64,000 bases of DNA. Source: Streptomyces sp. NRRL F-5122. GTDB lineage: Bacteria; Actinomycetota; Actinomycetes; Streptomycetales; Streptomycetaceae. The notes under the pieces are model-generated. The model searched no databases, was not told where the DNA came from, and saw only the letters and a program-made list of their open reading frames with translations. Where the stretch lies: positions 186,001-250,000 of the forward strand of contig NZ_LMWH01000266.1 in NCBI RefSeq assembly GCF_001507435.1, given 5' to 3'. The position numbers and the translations under genes were made by a program. Below are positions 53,523 through 63,219 of this stretch, piece after piece (the first letter of the stretch is position 1; each line of letters begins with the position of its first letter).

Positions 53523-54635
53523 GTGAACACGCGTATGCGTCGTGCGGCCTTCGCCGTTGCTGCTGGTGCCATGACCGTTGCGCTGGCCGCATGTGGCAGC
53601 GCCAAGGAGTCGGGTGGCGACTCCTCCTCGTCGTCCCCGAGTGCCAAGAAGGGCGACGCCATCAAGGTGGGTCTGCTTCTCCCCGAGAACCAGACCGCCC
53701 GTTACGAGAAGTTCGACCGCCCCTTGATCGAGAAGAAGGTCAAGGAGCTCACGAACGGCAAGGGCGAGATCGTCTACGCCAACGCCAAGCAGGACGCCAG
53801 CCTGCAGAACCAGCAGGTCGACACGATGATCACGAACAAGGTCAACGTGCTGATCGTGGACGCGGTGGACTCCGCGGCCATCAAGAACTCGGTCCAGAAG
53901 GCCAAGGACGCCGGTATCCCGGTCGTGGCCTACGACCGCCTGGCCCAGGGCCCGATCAGCGCCTACACCTCGTTCGACAACGAGACCGTCGGCAAGACGC
54001 AGGGTGAGGCGCTCCTCACCGCGCTCGGCTCCAAGGCCAAGTCCGGCAAGATCGTCATGATGAACGGCTCCGTCACCGACCCGAACGCCGCGCAGTTCAA
54101 GAAGGGCGCCCACGAGGTGCTCGACGGCAAGGTGAACGTCGGCAAGGAGTACGACACCAAGGACTGGAAGCCGGAGAACGCCAACGCCAACATGGAGGGC
54201 GCCATCTCCGCCCTCGGCAAGAAGAACATCATCGGCGTCTACTCCGCCAACGACGGCATGGCCGGCGGTATCATCACCGCCCTGAAGGCCGCCGGCATCA
54301 AGGTCCCGGTCACCGGCCAGGACGCGGAGCTCGCGGGTGTGCAGCGCATCGTCGCCGGTGAGCAGTACATGAGCGTCTACAAGCCGTACGCCCCCGAGGC
54401 CGACGCCGCCGCCGAGATGGCCGTCGCCCTCGCCCAGGGCGAGACGCTCGACTCGATCGCCAAGGACAAGGTCGACAGCCCGACCACCAAGCAGGTCCCG
54501 TCGGTCCTCGTCCCGGTCCAGTCGCTGACCGCCGACAAGATCAACGACACCGTCATCAAGGACGGCGTCTACACGGTCGCGGACATCTGCACCGCCCAGT
54601 ACAAGGCGGCCTGCGACAAGCTCGGCCTGAAGTAA
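53523..54635 (+). CDS. xylF: D-xylose ABC transporter substrate-binding lipoprotein XylF
   Basis: This 370-residue periplasmic-binding-protein-fold (ribose/xylose type) lipoprotein has the lipobox LAAC near residue 22 followed by a Ser-rich spacer. KVGLLLPENQTARYEKFDRPLIEKKVKEL opens the sugar-binding domain, with VLIVDAVDSAAIKNSVQKAKDAGIPVVAYDR and VPVTGQDAELAGVQRIVAGEQYMSVYK later. Length and pattern fit xylose-binding proteins. The GTG at 53523 is preceded by GGGAGG. It is separated from xylG by a 200-bp gap containing alternative hairpins, which may raise the amount of binding protein over the membrane parts. Confidence 0.9.
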   Translation: MNTRMRRAAFAVAAGAMTVALAACGSAKESGGDSSSSSPSAKKGDAIKVGLLLPENQTARYEKFDRPLIEKKVKELTNGKGEIVYANAKQDASLQNQQVDTMITNKVNVLIVDAVDSAAIKNSVQKAKDAGIPVVAYDRLAQGPISAYTSFDNETVGKTQGEALLTALGSKAKSGKIVMMNGSVTDPNAAQFKKGAHEVLDGKVNVGKEYDTKDWKPENANANMEGAISALGKKNIIGVYSANDGMAGGIITALKAAGIKVPVTGQDAELAGVQRIVAGEQYMSVYKPYAPEADAAAEMAVALAQGETLDSIAKDKVDSPTTKQVPSVLVPVQSLTADKINDTVIKDGVYTVADICTAQYKAACDKLGLK

Positions 54636-54720
54636 CCGGCCGACCGTCCTGGTCCCGGGGGGAATCCGGGGGAATAAACAACCCTTGACTCCCCTTCAGG
54701 ACTGGCGGACGAAGGCTCCT

Positions 54721-54768
54721 CCGGCGCCCCGCATTCACCAGCCCCGCAAGCTCGTTGCGGGGCGCCGG
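54721..54768 (+). promoter_or_regulatory. Mutually exclusive hairpins between xylF and xylG
   Basis: A 12-bp outer stem pairs CCGGCGCCCCGC (54721-54732) with 54757-54768. An inner 8-bp stem pairs CCCCGCAA (54742-54749) with 54755-54762. They share bases 54757-54762, so only one can form at a time, as in attenuators. Without the outer stem, the inner hairpin could act as an intrinsic stop that limits xylGH expression. Confidence 0.55.
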
Positions 54769-54835
54769 ACGGAACATTCCCCACAAACTTCTGCACAACC
54801 TCCCGCCGGGTCAGGCGGCGAAGGAGATGGTTCAC

Positions 54836-55618
54836 GTGTCCGCTACGCCCGTGCTGGCGTTGCGCGGGGTCTCCAAGCGGTTCGGTGCCGTTCAGGCGCT
54901 CACCGACGTAGAGCTTGAGGTCCACGCCGGTGAGGTGGTCGCCCTGGTGGGCGACAACGGCGCCGGAAAGTCCACGCTGGTCAAGACGATCGCTGGCGTG
55001 CACCCCATCGATGAAGGTGTCATCGAATGGGAAGGCAAGTCCGTAACGATCAACAGGCCGCACGACGCCCAGAACCTGGGCATCGCGACGGTGTACCAGG
55101 ACCTCGCGCTTGCCGACAACATCGACGTCGTCGGCAACCTGTACCTGGGCCGGGAGGTCCGCCGGTACGGCATCCTGGACGAGGTCGAGATGGAACGCCG
55201 CTCGCGCGAGCTGCTGACCACGCTGTCGATCCGTATCCCCAGCGTCCGTATCCCGATCGCCTCGCTCTCCGGCGGCCAGCGCCAGACGGTGGCCATCGCC
55301 CGTTCGATGCTCGGTGAGCCGAAGCTCGTCATCCTCGACGAGCCCACCGCCGCCCTCGGCGTCGAGCAGACCGCCCAGGTCCTCGACCTGGTCGAGCGAC
55401 TGCGCGAGCGCGGTCTCGCCGTGATCCTCATCAGCCACAACATGGCCGACGTGAAGGCTGTCGCCGACAAGGTGGCGGTGCTGCGTCTGGGGCGCAACAA
55501 CGGCGTCTTCGAGGTCAAGACGACCTCGCAGGAAGAGATCATCTCCGCCATCACCGGTGCCACGGACAACGCCGTGACCCGTCGTGCGGCGCGCAGCACT
55601 GGGGAGATCAAGAAGTGA
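54836..55618 (+). CDS. xylG: Xylose ABC transporter ATP-binding protein XylG (single-domain form)
   Basis: This 260-residue ATPase has Walker A GDNGAGKS at 39-46, signature LSGGQRQ and Walker B LVILDEPTAAL. It has only one ABC domain, unlike the double-length XylG or RbsA of enterics, so it must act as a dimer. I chose the GTG at 54836 because AAGGAG lies 9 bases before it; an ATG at 54827 is too near that site. Its stop overlaps xylH by GTGA. Confidence 0.9.
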   Translation: MSATPVLALRGVSKRFGAVQALTDVELEVHAGEVVALVGDNGAGKSTLVKTIAGVHPIDEGVIEWEGKSVTINRPHDAQNLGIATVYQDLALADNIDVVGNLYLGREVRRYGILDEVEMERRSRELLTTLSIRIPSVRIPIASLSGGQRQTVAIARSMLGEPKLVILDEPTAALGVEQTAQVLDLVERLRERGLAVILISHNMADVKAVADKVAVLRLGRNNGVFEVKTTSQEEIISAITGATDNAVTRRAARSTGEIKK

Positions 55619-56907
55619 GCATCGACAAGACTTCCGCGTCTCCCGAGGACCACGTCGTGGAGAACCCTGACGCGGCCCCCCAGGCCGTCACCGCCGTCGA
55701 CCCCCGACTGCTGGTGCGCGAACAGGGATTCAAGGGCTACATCACCGAGTTCAAGCGCAAGATCAAGGCCGGAGACCTGGGCGCGATCCCGGTCGTCATC
55801 GGCCTGGCAATCATCTGGATCATCTTCCAGAGCCTGAACTCCAACTTCCTGACCGCGGGCAACCTGTCCGACATCTCCGTCGCCATGGTCGGCACGGGCA
55901 TGATCGCCGTCGGTATCGTCTTCGTGCTGCTGCTCGGCGAGATCGACCTGTCGGTCGGCTCGGTCAGTGGTGTCGCCGGTGCCGCCTTCGCGGTGCTGAC
56001 GGTCACCCACGGCATGTCGGCGTGGCTGGCGTTCGTCCTGGCCATCCTGACGGGCACGGTCGCCGGTGCGATCCACGGCTTCGTCTTCGCGAAGATCGGC
56101 GTGCCCGCGTTCGCCGTCACGCTGGCCGGTCTGCTGTTCTGGAACGGCTTCATGCTCCAGATCCTGGGCGACAGCGGCACCATCAACCTGGACAGCGAGG
56201 GCCTTGTCGCCAAGCTGACCAGCTACTACTTCACCGACGTGGCCGCCGCCTACGGGCTCGCCCTCGCGGTGACGGTGCTCTACTTCCTCAGCTCGTTCTT
56301 CGGCAACCGTCGCCGTGAGGCCGCCGGCGTGCCGTCCCGCCCGCTGAGCGAGACCATCCTGCGCACGGTGCTGCTGGCGATCCTCTCGTTCGTCGTGGCG
56401 GCCGTCTACAACCAGTACAAGGGCCTGCCGCTGGCGGTCGTGATCTTCATCGCCGTGCTGCTGATCACGGACTTCGTCCTGCGCCGTACCCGGTACGGCC
56501 GGATGATCTTCGCCCTCGGTGGCAGCGTCGAGGCCTCCCGGCGTGCCGGTATCAACGTGGAGATGGTCCGGATCTCGGTCTTCGCGATCTCGGGCACCTT
56601 CGCCGCGATCGGCGGTCTGTTCATCGCCTCGAAGATCGCCTCCGCCAACCAGGGCGCCGGTGCCGGTGACCTGCTGATGAACGCGATCGCCGCGGCGGTG
56701 ATCGGTGGTACCTCGCTGTTCGGTGGCCGCGGGCGCACGTGGAACGCGCTCCTCGGTGTGCTGGTCATCGTCTCGATCCAGTACGGCCTCGCCCTCGAGG
56801 GCATCGCCTCGCCGGTCCAGTACATGATCACCGGTGGTGTTCTGCTGGCGACCGTCGTCATCGACGCCATCACGCGCAAGACGCAGAAGACGGCCGGCCG
56901 CGCCTGA
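55615..56907 (+). CDS. xylH: Xylose ABC transporter permease XylH
   Basis: This 430-residue permease of the BPD_transp_2 (ribose/xylose) family has ten predicted helices. It opens with a 60-residue polar tail before helix 1. [23 protein letters not shown] near residue 100 and the closing [28 protein letters not shown] are the family signatures. Start GTG overlaps the xylG stop. A very strong hairpin follows the gene. Confidence 0.92.
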   Translation: MSIDKTSASPEDHVVENPDAAPQAVTAVDPRLLVREQGFKGYITEFKRKIKAGDLGAIPVVIGLAIIWIIFQSLNSNFLTAGNLSDISVAMVGTGMIAVGIVFVLLLGEIDLSVGSVSGVAGAAFAVLTVTHGMSAWLAFVLAILTGTVAGAIHGFVFAKIGVPAFAVTLAGLLFWNGFMLQILGDSGTINLDSEGLVAKLTSYYFTDVAAAYGLALAVTVLYFLSSFFGNRRREAAGVPSRPLSETILRTVLLAILSFVVAAVYNQYKGLPLAVVIFIAVLLITDFVLRRTRYGRMIFALGGSVEASRRAGINVEMVRISVFAISGTFAAIGGLFIASKIASANQGAGAGDLLMNAIAAAVIGGTSLFGGRGRTWNALLGVLVIVSIQYGLALEGIASPVQYMITGGVLLATVVIDAITRKTQKTAGRA

Positions 56908-56925
56908 CGCCCCGGCTCCGTCGCG

Positions 56926-56963
56926 AACCGTGCCCGGCACCGACCACGGTGCCGGGCACGGTT
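56926..56963 (+). terminator. Terminator hairpin after xylH
   Basis: Perfect 17-bp arms AACCGTGCCCGGCACCG (56926-56942) and its complement (56947-56963) enclose the tetraloop ACCA. It starts 18 bp after the xylH stop and ends with TTG-T. Confidence 0.92.
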
Positions 56964-57085
56964 GTGTGCGGCCGAATGTGTGGCAAGGAAGGCCGGGGCC
57001 GCCGGTGATCCGCACAGGCGGAAGATTAGACTCGACGGGCCCGGCGAAAGCTCGCTCGTCACAGCTCTACTGCAAGGAGGCACGG

Positions 57086-59023
57086 GTGCCGCTGCTGACC
57101 CGCATCAGGGGACCGCGCGATCTGGACCGGCTCAGCCTGGAAGAGCTGGACCAGCTTGCAGAGGAGATCCGGACCTTCCTCGTCGACGCCGTCTCCAAGA
57201 CCGGCGGCCACCTCGGCCCCAACCTCGGTGTGGTCGAGCTCACCATCGCGCTGCACCGCGTCTTCGACTCACCCAAGGACAGGGTCCTCTTCGACACCGG
57301 CCACCAGGGTTACGTCCACAAGCTGCTCACCGGCCGTCAGGACTTCTCGAAGCTGCGCGCCAAGGGCGGCCTGTCCGGCTACCCCTCGCGCGCCGAGTCC
57401 GACCACGACGTCATCGAGAACTCGCACGCGTCGACGGTCCTCGGCTGGGCCGACGGCCTCGCCAAGGCCAACGAACTGCTGCAGCGCGACAGCCACGTCG
57501 TCGCCGTCATCGGCGACGGTGCCCTCACCGGCGGTATGGCCTGGGAGGCGCTCAACAACATCGCGGACGCCAAGGACCGCCCGCTGGTCATCGTCGTGAA
57601 CGACAACGAGCGCTCGTACTCCCCGACGATCGGCGGTCTCGCCAACCACCTGGCCACCCTGCGCATCACCGACGGCTACGAGAAGTTCCTCGCCCGCACC
57701 CGGGAGGTGCTGGAGCGTACACCCGTCGTCGGCAAGCCCCTCTACGAGACGCTGCACGGCGCCAAGAAGGGCCTGAAGGACTTCATCGCCCCGCAGGGCA
57801 TGTTCGAGGACCTGGGTCTGAAGTACGTCGGTCCGATCGACGGCCACAACATCGAGGCGCTGGAGTCCGCGCTGGCCCGCGCCAAGCGGTTCGGCGGCCC
57901 GGTCATCGTGCACTGCCTCACCGAGAAGGGCCGCGGCTACAAGCCCGCCGAGCAGGACGAGGCCGACCGCTTCCACGGCATCGGGCCCATCCACCCCGAC
58001 ACCGGTCTGCCCATCAAGGCGGCGGCCGCCAGCTGGACCTCCGTCTTCGGCGACGAGATGGTCAGGCTCGGCCGCGAGCGCGACGACATCGTCGCCATCA
58101 CCGCGGCGATGCTCCATCCCGTGGGCCTGAAGAAGTTCGCGGACGCCTTCCCGAACCGGATCTACGACGTCGGTATCGCCGAGCAGCACGGCGCGGTCTC
58201 AGCCGCCGGTCTCGCCACCGGCGGACTGCACCCGGTCTTCGCCGTGTACGCGACCTTCCTCAACCGCGCCTTCGACCAGGTCCTCATGGACGTCGCCCTG
58301 CACAAGTGCGGTGTGACGTTCGTGCTGGACCGCGCCGGTGTCACCGGCGACGACGGCGCCTCGCACAACGGCATGTGGGACATGTCGATGCTCCAGGTCG
58401 TCCCGGGCCTGAGGATCGCCGCGCCGCGCGATGCCGAGCAGTTGCGCGCCCAGCTGCGTGAGGCCGTCGACGTCGACGACGCGCCCACCGTGCTGCGCTA
58501 CTCCAAGGGCGTCGTCGGACCGGCCGTACCGGCGGTCGGCATGGTCGGCGGCATGGACGTCCTGCGCAAGGCCGACGTGCCCGTGCCGGACGTGCTGCTG
58601 GTCTCCGTCGGTGCGCTGGCGCCCATGTGCCTGGAGATCGCGGACCTCCTCGACAAGCAGGGCATCTCCACCACGGTCGTCGACCCGCGCTGGGTCAAGC
58701 CCGTCGACGAGGCGCTGGTCCCGCTTGCCGAGCGGCACCGCGTGGTCGTCACCGTCGAGGACAACTCGCGCGTCGGCGGTGTCGGTTCGGCGATCGCGCA
58801 GGCCCTGCGCGACGGCGGAGTCGATGTGCCACTGCGCGACTTCGGCATCCCGCCGCGCTTCCTCGACCACGCCTCCCGCAAGGAGGTCCTGGCGGAGATC
58901 GGCCTGACCGCGCCGGACATCGCCCGTCAGGTCACCGGGGTCGTCGCCAAACTCGACGGCGGGCGCTTCGACCGCCCGGGTGCCCCGCAGGCCGTGGACC
59001 CGGTCGAGACGGCACGCGACTGA
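57086..59023 (+). CDS. dxs: 1-deoxy-D-xylulose-5-phosphate synthase Dxs
   Basis: This 645-residue thiamine-diphosphate enzyme condenses pyruvate and glyceraldehyde 3-phosphate, the entry step of the MEP isoprenoid pathway. The N-terminal [15 protein letters not shown] has the catalytic His, [16 protein letters not shown] is the ThDP/Mg site, and the transketolase central domain has [20 protein letters not shown]. The C-terminal domain shows DPRWVKPVD. The GTG at 57086 has AAGGAGG before it. Its position after xylFGH is conserved in Streptomyces, although Dxs does not use xylose. Confidence 0.95.
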   Translation: MPLLTRIRGPRDLDRLSLEELDQLAEEIRTFLVDAVSKTGGHLGPNLGVVELTIALHRVFDSPKDRVLFDTGHQGYVHKLLTGRQDFSKLRAKGGLSGYPSRAESDHDVIENSHASTVLGWADGLAKANELLQRDSHVVAVIGDGALTGGMAWEALNNIADAKDRPLVIVVNDNERSYSPTIGGLANHLATLRITDGYEKFLARTREVLERTPVVGKPLYETLHGAKKGLKDFIAPQGMFEDLGLKYVGPIDGHNIEALESALARAKRFGGPVIVHCLTEKGRGYKPAEQDEADRFHGIGPIHPDTGLPIKAAAASWTSVFGDEMVRLGRERDDIVAITAAMLHPVGLKKFADAFPNRIYDVGIAEQHGAVSAAGLATGGLHPVFAVYATFLNRAFDQVLMDVALHKCGVTFVLDRAGVTGDDGASHNGMWDMSMLQVVPGLRIAAPRDAEQLRAQLREAVDVDDAPTVLRYSKGVVGPAVPAVGMVGGMDVLRKADVPVPDVLLVSVGALAPMCLEIADLLDKQGISTTVVDPRWVKPVDEALVPLAERHRVVVTVEDNSRVGGVGSAIAQALRDGGVDVPLRDFGIPPRFLDHASRKEVLAEIGLTAPDIARQVTGVVAKLDGGRFDRPGAPQAVDPVETARD

Positions 59024-59042
59024 CGCGACCGCATGGTCCGCC

Positions 59043-59083
59043 CGGGCCGGCTTCGGATCCTTTACGGTGGCGAAGCCGGCCCG
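59043..59083 (+). terminator. Terminator hairpin after dxs
   Basis: Perfect 13-bp arms CGGGCCGGCTTCG (59043-59055) and its complement (59071-59083) have a 15-nt loop, 19 bp after the dxs stop. Confidence 0.78.
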
Positions 59084-59168
59084 TCAGCGTGAACTCCCGC
59101 ACGCCGGGGCATACGCACTTACGCCCCCTCTCGATCATGTCGAGGACGCCGAGCGCGGGAGGTAAGCC

Positions 59169-60665
59169 GTGAGTCGCACCCTCTTCCGGACGAAGAACGT
59201 CGAGCAGTCGATCCGGGACACGGAGCAACCCGATCACGCGCTCAAGAAAACCCTCTCCGCCCTGGATCTGACCGTGTTCGGCGTCGGTGTCGTCATTGGC
59301 ACCGGCATCTTCGTGCTGACCGGAAAGGTCGCCAAGGAGAACGCGGGGCCGGCCGTCTCCCTGGCCTTCGTGGTCGCCGGTGTGGTCTGCGCGCTCGCCG
59401 CGCTCTGCTACGCGGAGTTCGCCTCGACGGTCCCCGTCGCGGGTTCCGCGTACACGTTCTCGTACGCGACACTCGGCGAATTGCCGGCCTGGATCATCGG
59501 CTGGGACCTGGTCCTGGAGTTCACGCTGGGCACGGCGGTGGTCGCCGTCGGCTGGTCCGGATACATCCGCTCCCTGCTGGACAACGGGGGCTGGCACCTG
59601 CCCGACTATCTCGGCGGCCGGGACGGGGCGCACGGCTTCGGCTTCGACATCCTGGCCGCCGCGCTGATCCTGGTGCTCACCGCCATCCTCGTGGTCGGTG
59701 TGAAGCTCTCGGCCCGGGTGACCCAGCTGGTGGTCGCCATCAAGGTCGCCGTGGTGCTGATCGTGATCGTGGCGGGTGCCTTCTTCGTCACCGGCTCCAA
59801 CTACAAGCCGTTCGTTCCGAAGGCGCAGCCGGTGGAGGCGGCCGGCTCCCTGCACGCACCACTGATCCAGCTGATGTTCGGCTGGGCGCCCTCCAACTTC
59901 GGTGTGATGGGCATCTTCACCGCGGCGTCCGTGGTCTTCTTCGCCTTCATCGGCTTCGACATCGTGGCGACCACGGCCGAGGAGACGAGGAACCCGCAGC
60001 GCGACATGCCGCGTGGCATCCTCGGCTCCCTCCTGATCTGCACGGTGCTGTACGTGGGGGTGTCCATCGTCGTCACGGGAATGGAGCACTACAGCAGGCT
60101 GTCCGTGGACGCCCCGCTCGCCGACGCCTTCAAGGCCATCGGGCATCCCTGGTTCGCGGGTGTGATCAGCTTCGGCGCCGCCGTCGGCCTGACCACCGTC
60201 TGCATGATCCTGCTGCTCGGCCAGACCCGGGTCTTCTTCGCGATGAGCAGGGACGGGCTGCTGCCCCGCTTCTTCTCGCACGTCCATCCCCGGTTCAAGA
60301 CCCCGCACCGGCCGACCGTCCTGCTCGGTGTGATCATCGCCGTCGTTGCGGGCTTCACCAGCCTCAGCGAACTCGCCGAACTGGTGAACATCGGCACGCT
60401 CTTCGCCTTCATCGTGGTGGCCGTCGGCGTGATCGTCCTGCGCAGGACCCGCCCCGACCTGCCCCGGGCCTTCCGTACTCCGTTCGTCCCCGTGGTGCCG
60501 ATCCTGTCGGTGTGCGCCTCGCTGTGGCTGATGCTGAACCTGCCCGCGGAGACCTGGCTGCGGTTCGCCGTCTGGCTGGTCGTCGGCTTCCTCATCTACT
60601 TCCTCTACGGCCGTTCGCACAGCCGTCTCGCCGACCGGCGGGAGAAGCAGCCGGCAGGACGGTGA
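59169..60665 (+). CDS. APC-superfamily amino acid permease (CAT type)
   Basis: This 498-residue permease has twelve predicted helices with GVGVVIGTGIFVLTGKVAKENAGPAV (helix 1) and FFAFIGFDIVATTAEETRNPQRDMP, the cationic amino acid transporter hallmark. It resembles the permease at 27830 in layout, but both termini differ clearly. Substrate is probably a basic or small neutral amino acid. The GTG at 59169 is preceded by GGGAGG. Confidence 0.9.
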   Translation: MSRTLFRTKNVEQSIRDTEQPDHALKKTLSALDLTVFGVGVVIGTGIFVLTGKVAKENAGPAVSLAFVVAGVVCALAALCYAEFASTVPVAGSAYTFSYATLGELPAWIIGWDLVLEFTLGTAVVAVGWSGYIRSLLDNGGWHLPDYLGGRDGAHGFGFDILAAALILVLTAILVVGVKLSARVTQLVVAIKVAVVLIVIVAGAFFVTGSNYKPFVPKAQPVEAAGSLHAPLIQLMFGWAPSNFGVMGIFTAASVVFFAFIGFDIVATTAEETRNPQRDMPRGILGSLLICTVLYVGVSIVVTGMEHYSRLSVDAPLADAFKAIGHPWFAGVISFGAAVGLTTVCMILLLGQTRVFFAMSRDGLLPRFFSHVHPRFKTPHRPTVLLGVIIAVVAGFTSLSELAELVNIGTLFAFIVVAVGVIVLRRTRPDLPRAFRTPFVPVVPILSVCASLWLMLNLPAETWLRFAVWLVVGFLIYFLYGRSHSRLADRREKQPAGR

Positions 60666-60738
60666 GGGGGCCGTGTGACGACGGGCCCGCAGGACGCGTG
60701 GACGGGTGCGGGCCGGGACGGCGGACCGCGGGGTTCCG

Positions 60739-62244
60739 TCAGGGTGGGTCCTGGCCGCGATTCCGTTCCTGGTGCAGGAGTTCGTCGAGGTCGCCGAGGC
60801 GGTCCAGGCCCCGGAGCGCCTGTGCCATCCGCCCGTTGCCCGCCAGCCGGGACCGGTGCCGGTGCAGGAAGGCCCAGTACCCGGCCGTGTAAGGACAGGC
60901 CCGCTCACCCACACGCTCCGTCGGCCGGTAGGCGCAGCCGCCGCACAGGTCGCTCATGCGGTTCACATAGGCGCCTGCGGAGGTGTACGGCTTGGTGGTC
61001 ATCCGCCCGCCGTCGGCGTACTGGGACATCCCGACGACATTGGGCAGCATCACCCAGTCGTAGCCGTCGACGAAGCTGCGGTGGAACCAGTCCGTCACCG
61101 CCCGCGGGTCGAAACCGCGCTGTAGGGCGTGGCTTCCGAGCAGCATCAGCCGGGGGATGTGGTGTGTCCAGCCGGTGTCGCGCACCTGTGCCAGCGCCGT
61201 GGCGAGACATCGTGCGGTCACGGCGTCGGCGTCCAGTTCGAGGAACCAGTCGGGCAGTGGCGCGTGGTGGTGCAGGGCGTTGCTGTGGCGGTAGTCGTCG
61301 CCGAAGTACCAGTAGAGCTGCCAGACGTACTCGCGCCACCCGGCGATCTGCCGGACGAACCCCTCCACACTGTTGATGGGTGCCCGCCCGGACCTCCAGG
61401 CGTCCTCCGCGCCCTCGACGCACTCGGCGGGGTGCAGCAGGCCGAGGTTGAGCGATGACGACAGCAGGCTGTGACTCATCACGGGGTCGGCGCCCAGCAT
61501 CGCGTCCTCGTGGGGCCCGAAGCCGGCGAGCCGGTGCTCGAGGAACCGCCGCAGTGCGGCCAGTGCCTCACGCCGGGAGGCCGGGAACCGTCGTGGGCCG
61601 TCCCGCCCGACGAAGGCCACCAGGCCGTCGCGTTCCCAGCGGTCCAGGTCGTGCCGCACCTCCTCGTCGACGGTGTTCTCCCGAGGCCGGTACGGCGCCG
61701 GTGCACCGAGGGTCCGCGCGCCCCTGGGCGGGGGCTCGCGGTTGTGGTGGTCGTGGTTCCAGCGTCCGCCCGCGGGGGCGTCACCGTCCATCAACAGGTG
61801 ACGGTCGCGCCTCACCCAGCGGTAGAAGTCCTCCTGACGCAGGCTCCGGCCGCCGTGACCGTCGGCCCAGGCGCGGAAGTCCGCGTGCGGCAGGAGGAAA
61901 CCGCGGGCGGGCAGGACGGTGACGGCGTCGAGGGACCGGACCAGACGCAGGGCCGCGTGAGAGGTGGGGTGGTGCACCGTCACGGGACCTTCGCCGACGG
62001 CCGCGAGCAGCCCTTCCCGATAGGTGTCGCAGCGGATGTACCGCACCCGGTCGCCGAGTTCGGCGGCCCGGTGCCGCATCGCGGACAGGATCAGATGGGC
62101 TTTCGCACGGTGGAATCGCCGCCGGCGGAAGACGGAACGGGCCTCGATCATCACCACCGGCGCGTCACGGTCGAGCCCTTCGGCGCCGGCGGTGAGGAAG
62201 TGGGGTCCGAGCTGGTCGCCGAAGAGCCAGTGGGCAGTGGCCAT
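60739..62244 (-). CDS. Iron-sulfur bacterial cryptochrome/photolyase ((6-4) photolyase type, PhrB-like)
   Basis: This 501-residue protein belongs to the FeS-BCP class of photolyases. Four cysteines that would bind [4Fe-4S] are at 346 (VTARC), 434 and 437 (DLCGGC) and 450 (ERACP). Their spacing equals that of Agrobacterium PhrB (350, 438, 441, 454). The FAD site is in WTHHIPRLMLL and DWVMLPNVVGMSQYADGG; QLGPHFL marks the N-terminal Rossmann domain. PhrB repairs UV (6-4) photoproducts with FAD and a lumazine chromophore. GGAGG precedes the ATG. The gene is single. Confidence 0.92.
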   Translation of the reverse strand: MATAHWLFGDQLGPHFLTAGAEGLDRDAPVVMIEARSVFRRRRFHRAKAHLILSAMRHRAAELGDRVRYIRCDTYREGLLAAVGEGPVTVHHPTSHAALRLVRSLDAVTVLPARGFLLPHADFRAWADGHGGRSLRQEDFYRWVRRDRHLLMDGDAPAGGRWNHDHHNREPPPRGARTLGAPAPYRPRENTVDEEVRHDLDRWERDGLVAFVGRDGPRRFPASRREALAALRRFLEHRLAGFGPHEDAMLGADPVMSHSLLSSSLNLGLLHPAECVEGAEDAWRSGRAPINSVEGFVRQIAGWREYVWQLYWYFGDDYRHSNALHHHAPLPDWFLELDADAVTARCLATALAQVRDTGWTHHIPRLMLLGSHALQRGFDPRAVTDWFHRSFVDGYDWVMLPNVVGMSQYADGGRMTTKPYTSAGAYVNRMSDLCGGCAYRPTERVGERACPYTAGYWAFLHRHRSRLAGNGRMAQALRGLDRLGDLDELLHQERNRGQDPP

Positions 62245-62695
62245 ACGAGCGCGTCGCCTCCATCTTCTCGGCGGTGGTCGTCAGGACGGGGGAGCCGGTG
62301 CGACACCCCGGGGCGAACGGGCGGTGTTCGTGCGGCAGTCGCCGAAGCCATGCCGGCTCCACGGAGCAGCACGTTGCGCCAGTACGACAACTGACGTCAT
62401 TTTTGCCAATAAAGTACCCGTTTTTTCCTCGCCGGGCCGCGGATGCGTCCGGAGGCCGATGGCCGGACCGGTGGCCGTCGGGAGTGTGCGCGGTGCGGGG
62501 GACGCTGGTGCCAGGGCCTGCCCTTTGGATCATGTCGGCGTCGCGGGGCGTGGCACGCGCGTCTGCCGCGTTGTCGTCGGTTGCCGCGGCTCCGCGTCGT
62601 CGCCCTCCTCCGCCCTGCAGCCGCACGCACCTCGCCCGCTCGGGTCGATCGAACGGCGCGGTCTCTCCCAGCCGACCTGATCCAGACGACAGACC
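62245..62695. other. Photolyase upstream region, no gene seen
   Basis: This 451-bp gap must contain the photolyase promoter. It includes an AT-rich patch (62397-62430) that is unusual for the genome, a typical sign of a regulatory region. The rest is GC-rich with no recognisable gene or RNA. Confidence 0.5.
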
Positions 62696-63100
62696 CTAGC
62701 CGCGGTCCGCCCGCGGCTCCCCGTCGCGCACCGTGCGCGGGCCGGTGACCTGGGCGCCCAGTTCCGTCACGCGGCGGCGCAGCTCACGGTCCGCCGTGAC
62801 GACCAGGACGGCACGGTCCCCGGCCTCGGCGACCAGCTCGACGATGCGGTCGTCCCCGCTGTGGGGTGCCGACACCACCCGTACCCCGGGCACGGAGTCC
62901 ACCCCGCGGGCCGCACCCTCGACCACGAGCACCAGCTCCACGGGTCCCGAAAGATCTGGGAGCCCCTCGTCGGCGTAGCGCACGATCCCGTCGCGCAGCC
63001 GCTCCGCGGCACCGCGCCGGTCCCGCCACCAGCCGTCGGGAACGGAGCCGACGACGTTGGCGGCGTCGACGACCACGAGCGGGAGGTTCTCCTCGTCCAT
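62696..63100 (-). CDS. NYN/PIN-like domain protein
   Basis: This 134-residue protein has the nuclease-like pattern LVVVDAANVVGSVPDGWWRDR near the start, a middle VELVLVVEG, and SGDDRIVELVAEAGDRAVLVVTADRELRRRV near the end. These Asp residues fit the metal site of NYN/PIN domain RNases. It has no other domain. I chose the ATG at 63100 since the frame upstream is Pro/Arg-rich. Target RNA unknown; some databases call such proteins NTP pyrophosphohydrolases, which I consider unsupported. Confidence 0.7.
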   Translation of the reverse strand: MDEENLPLVVVDAANVVGSVPDGWWRDRRGAAERLRDGIVRYADEGLPDLSGPVELVLVVEGAARGVDSVPGVRVVSAPHSGDDRIVELVAEAGDRAVLVVTADRELRRRVTELGAQVTGPRTVRDGEPRADRG

Positions 63101-63151
63101 GGGGCCAGGGTCGCACGACCACCGTGCCGGACGCGCCGGCCGGTGCATGCG

Positions 63152-63184
63152 AGAGGGCCTCCGCCCGTCGGGCGGAGGCCCTCT
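63152..63184 (-). terminator. Terminator hairpin after the FadB-type gene
   Basis: Perfect 15-bp arms AGAGGGCCTCCGCCC (63152-63166) and its complement (63170-63184) have a 3-nt loop, 36 bp after the stop of the minus-strand dehydrogenase gene. Confidence 0.85.
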
Positions 63185-63219
63185 TCACATCCCTACGACG
63201 CTGGTCGCCCGCCCGTCCG

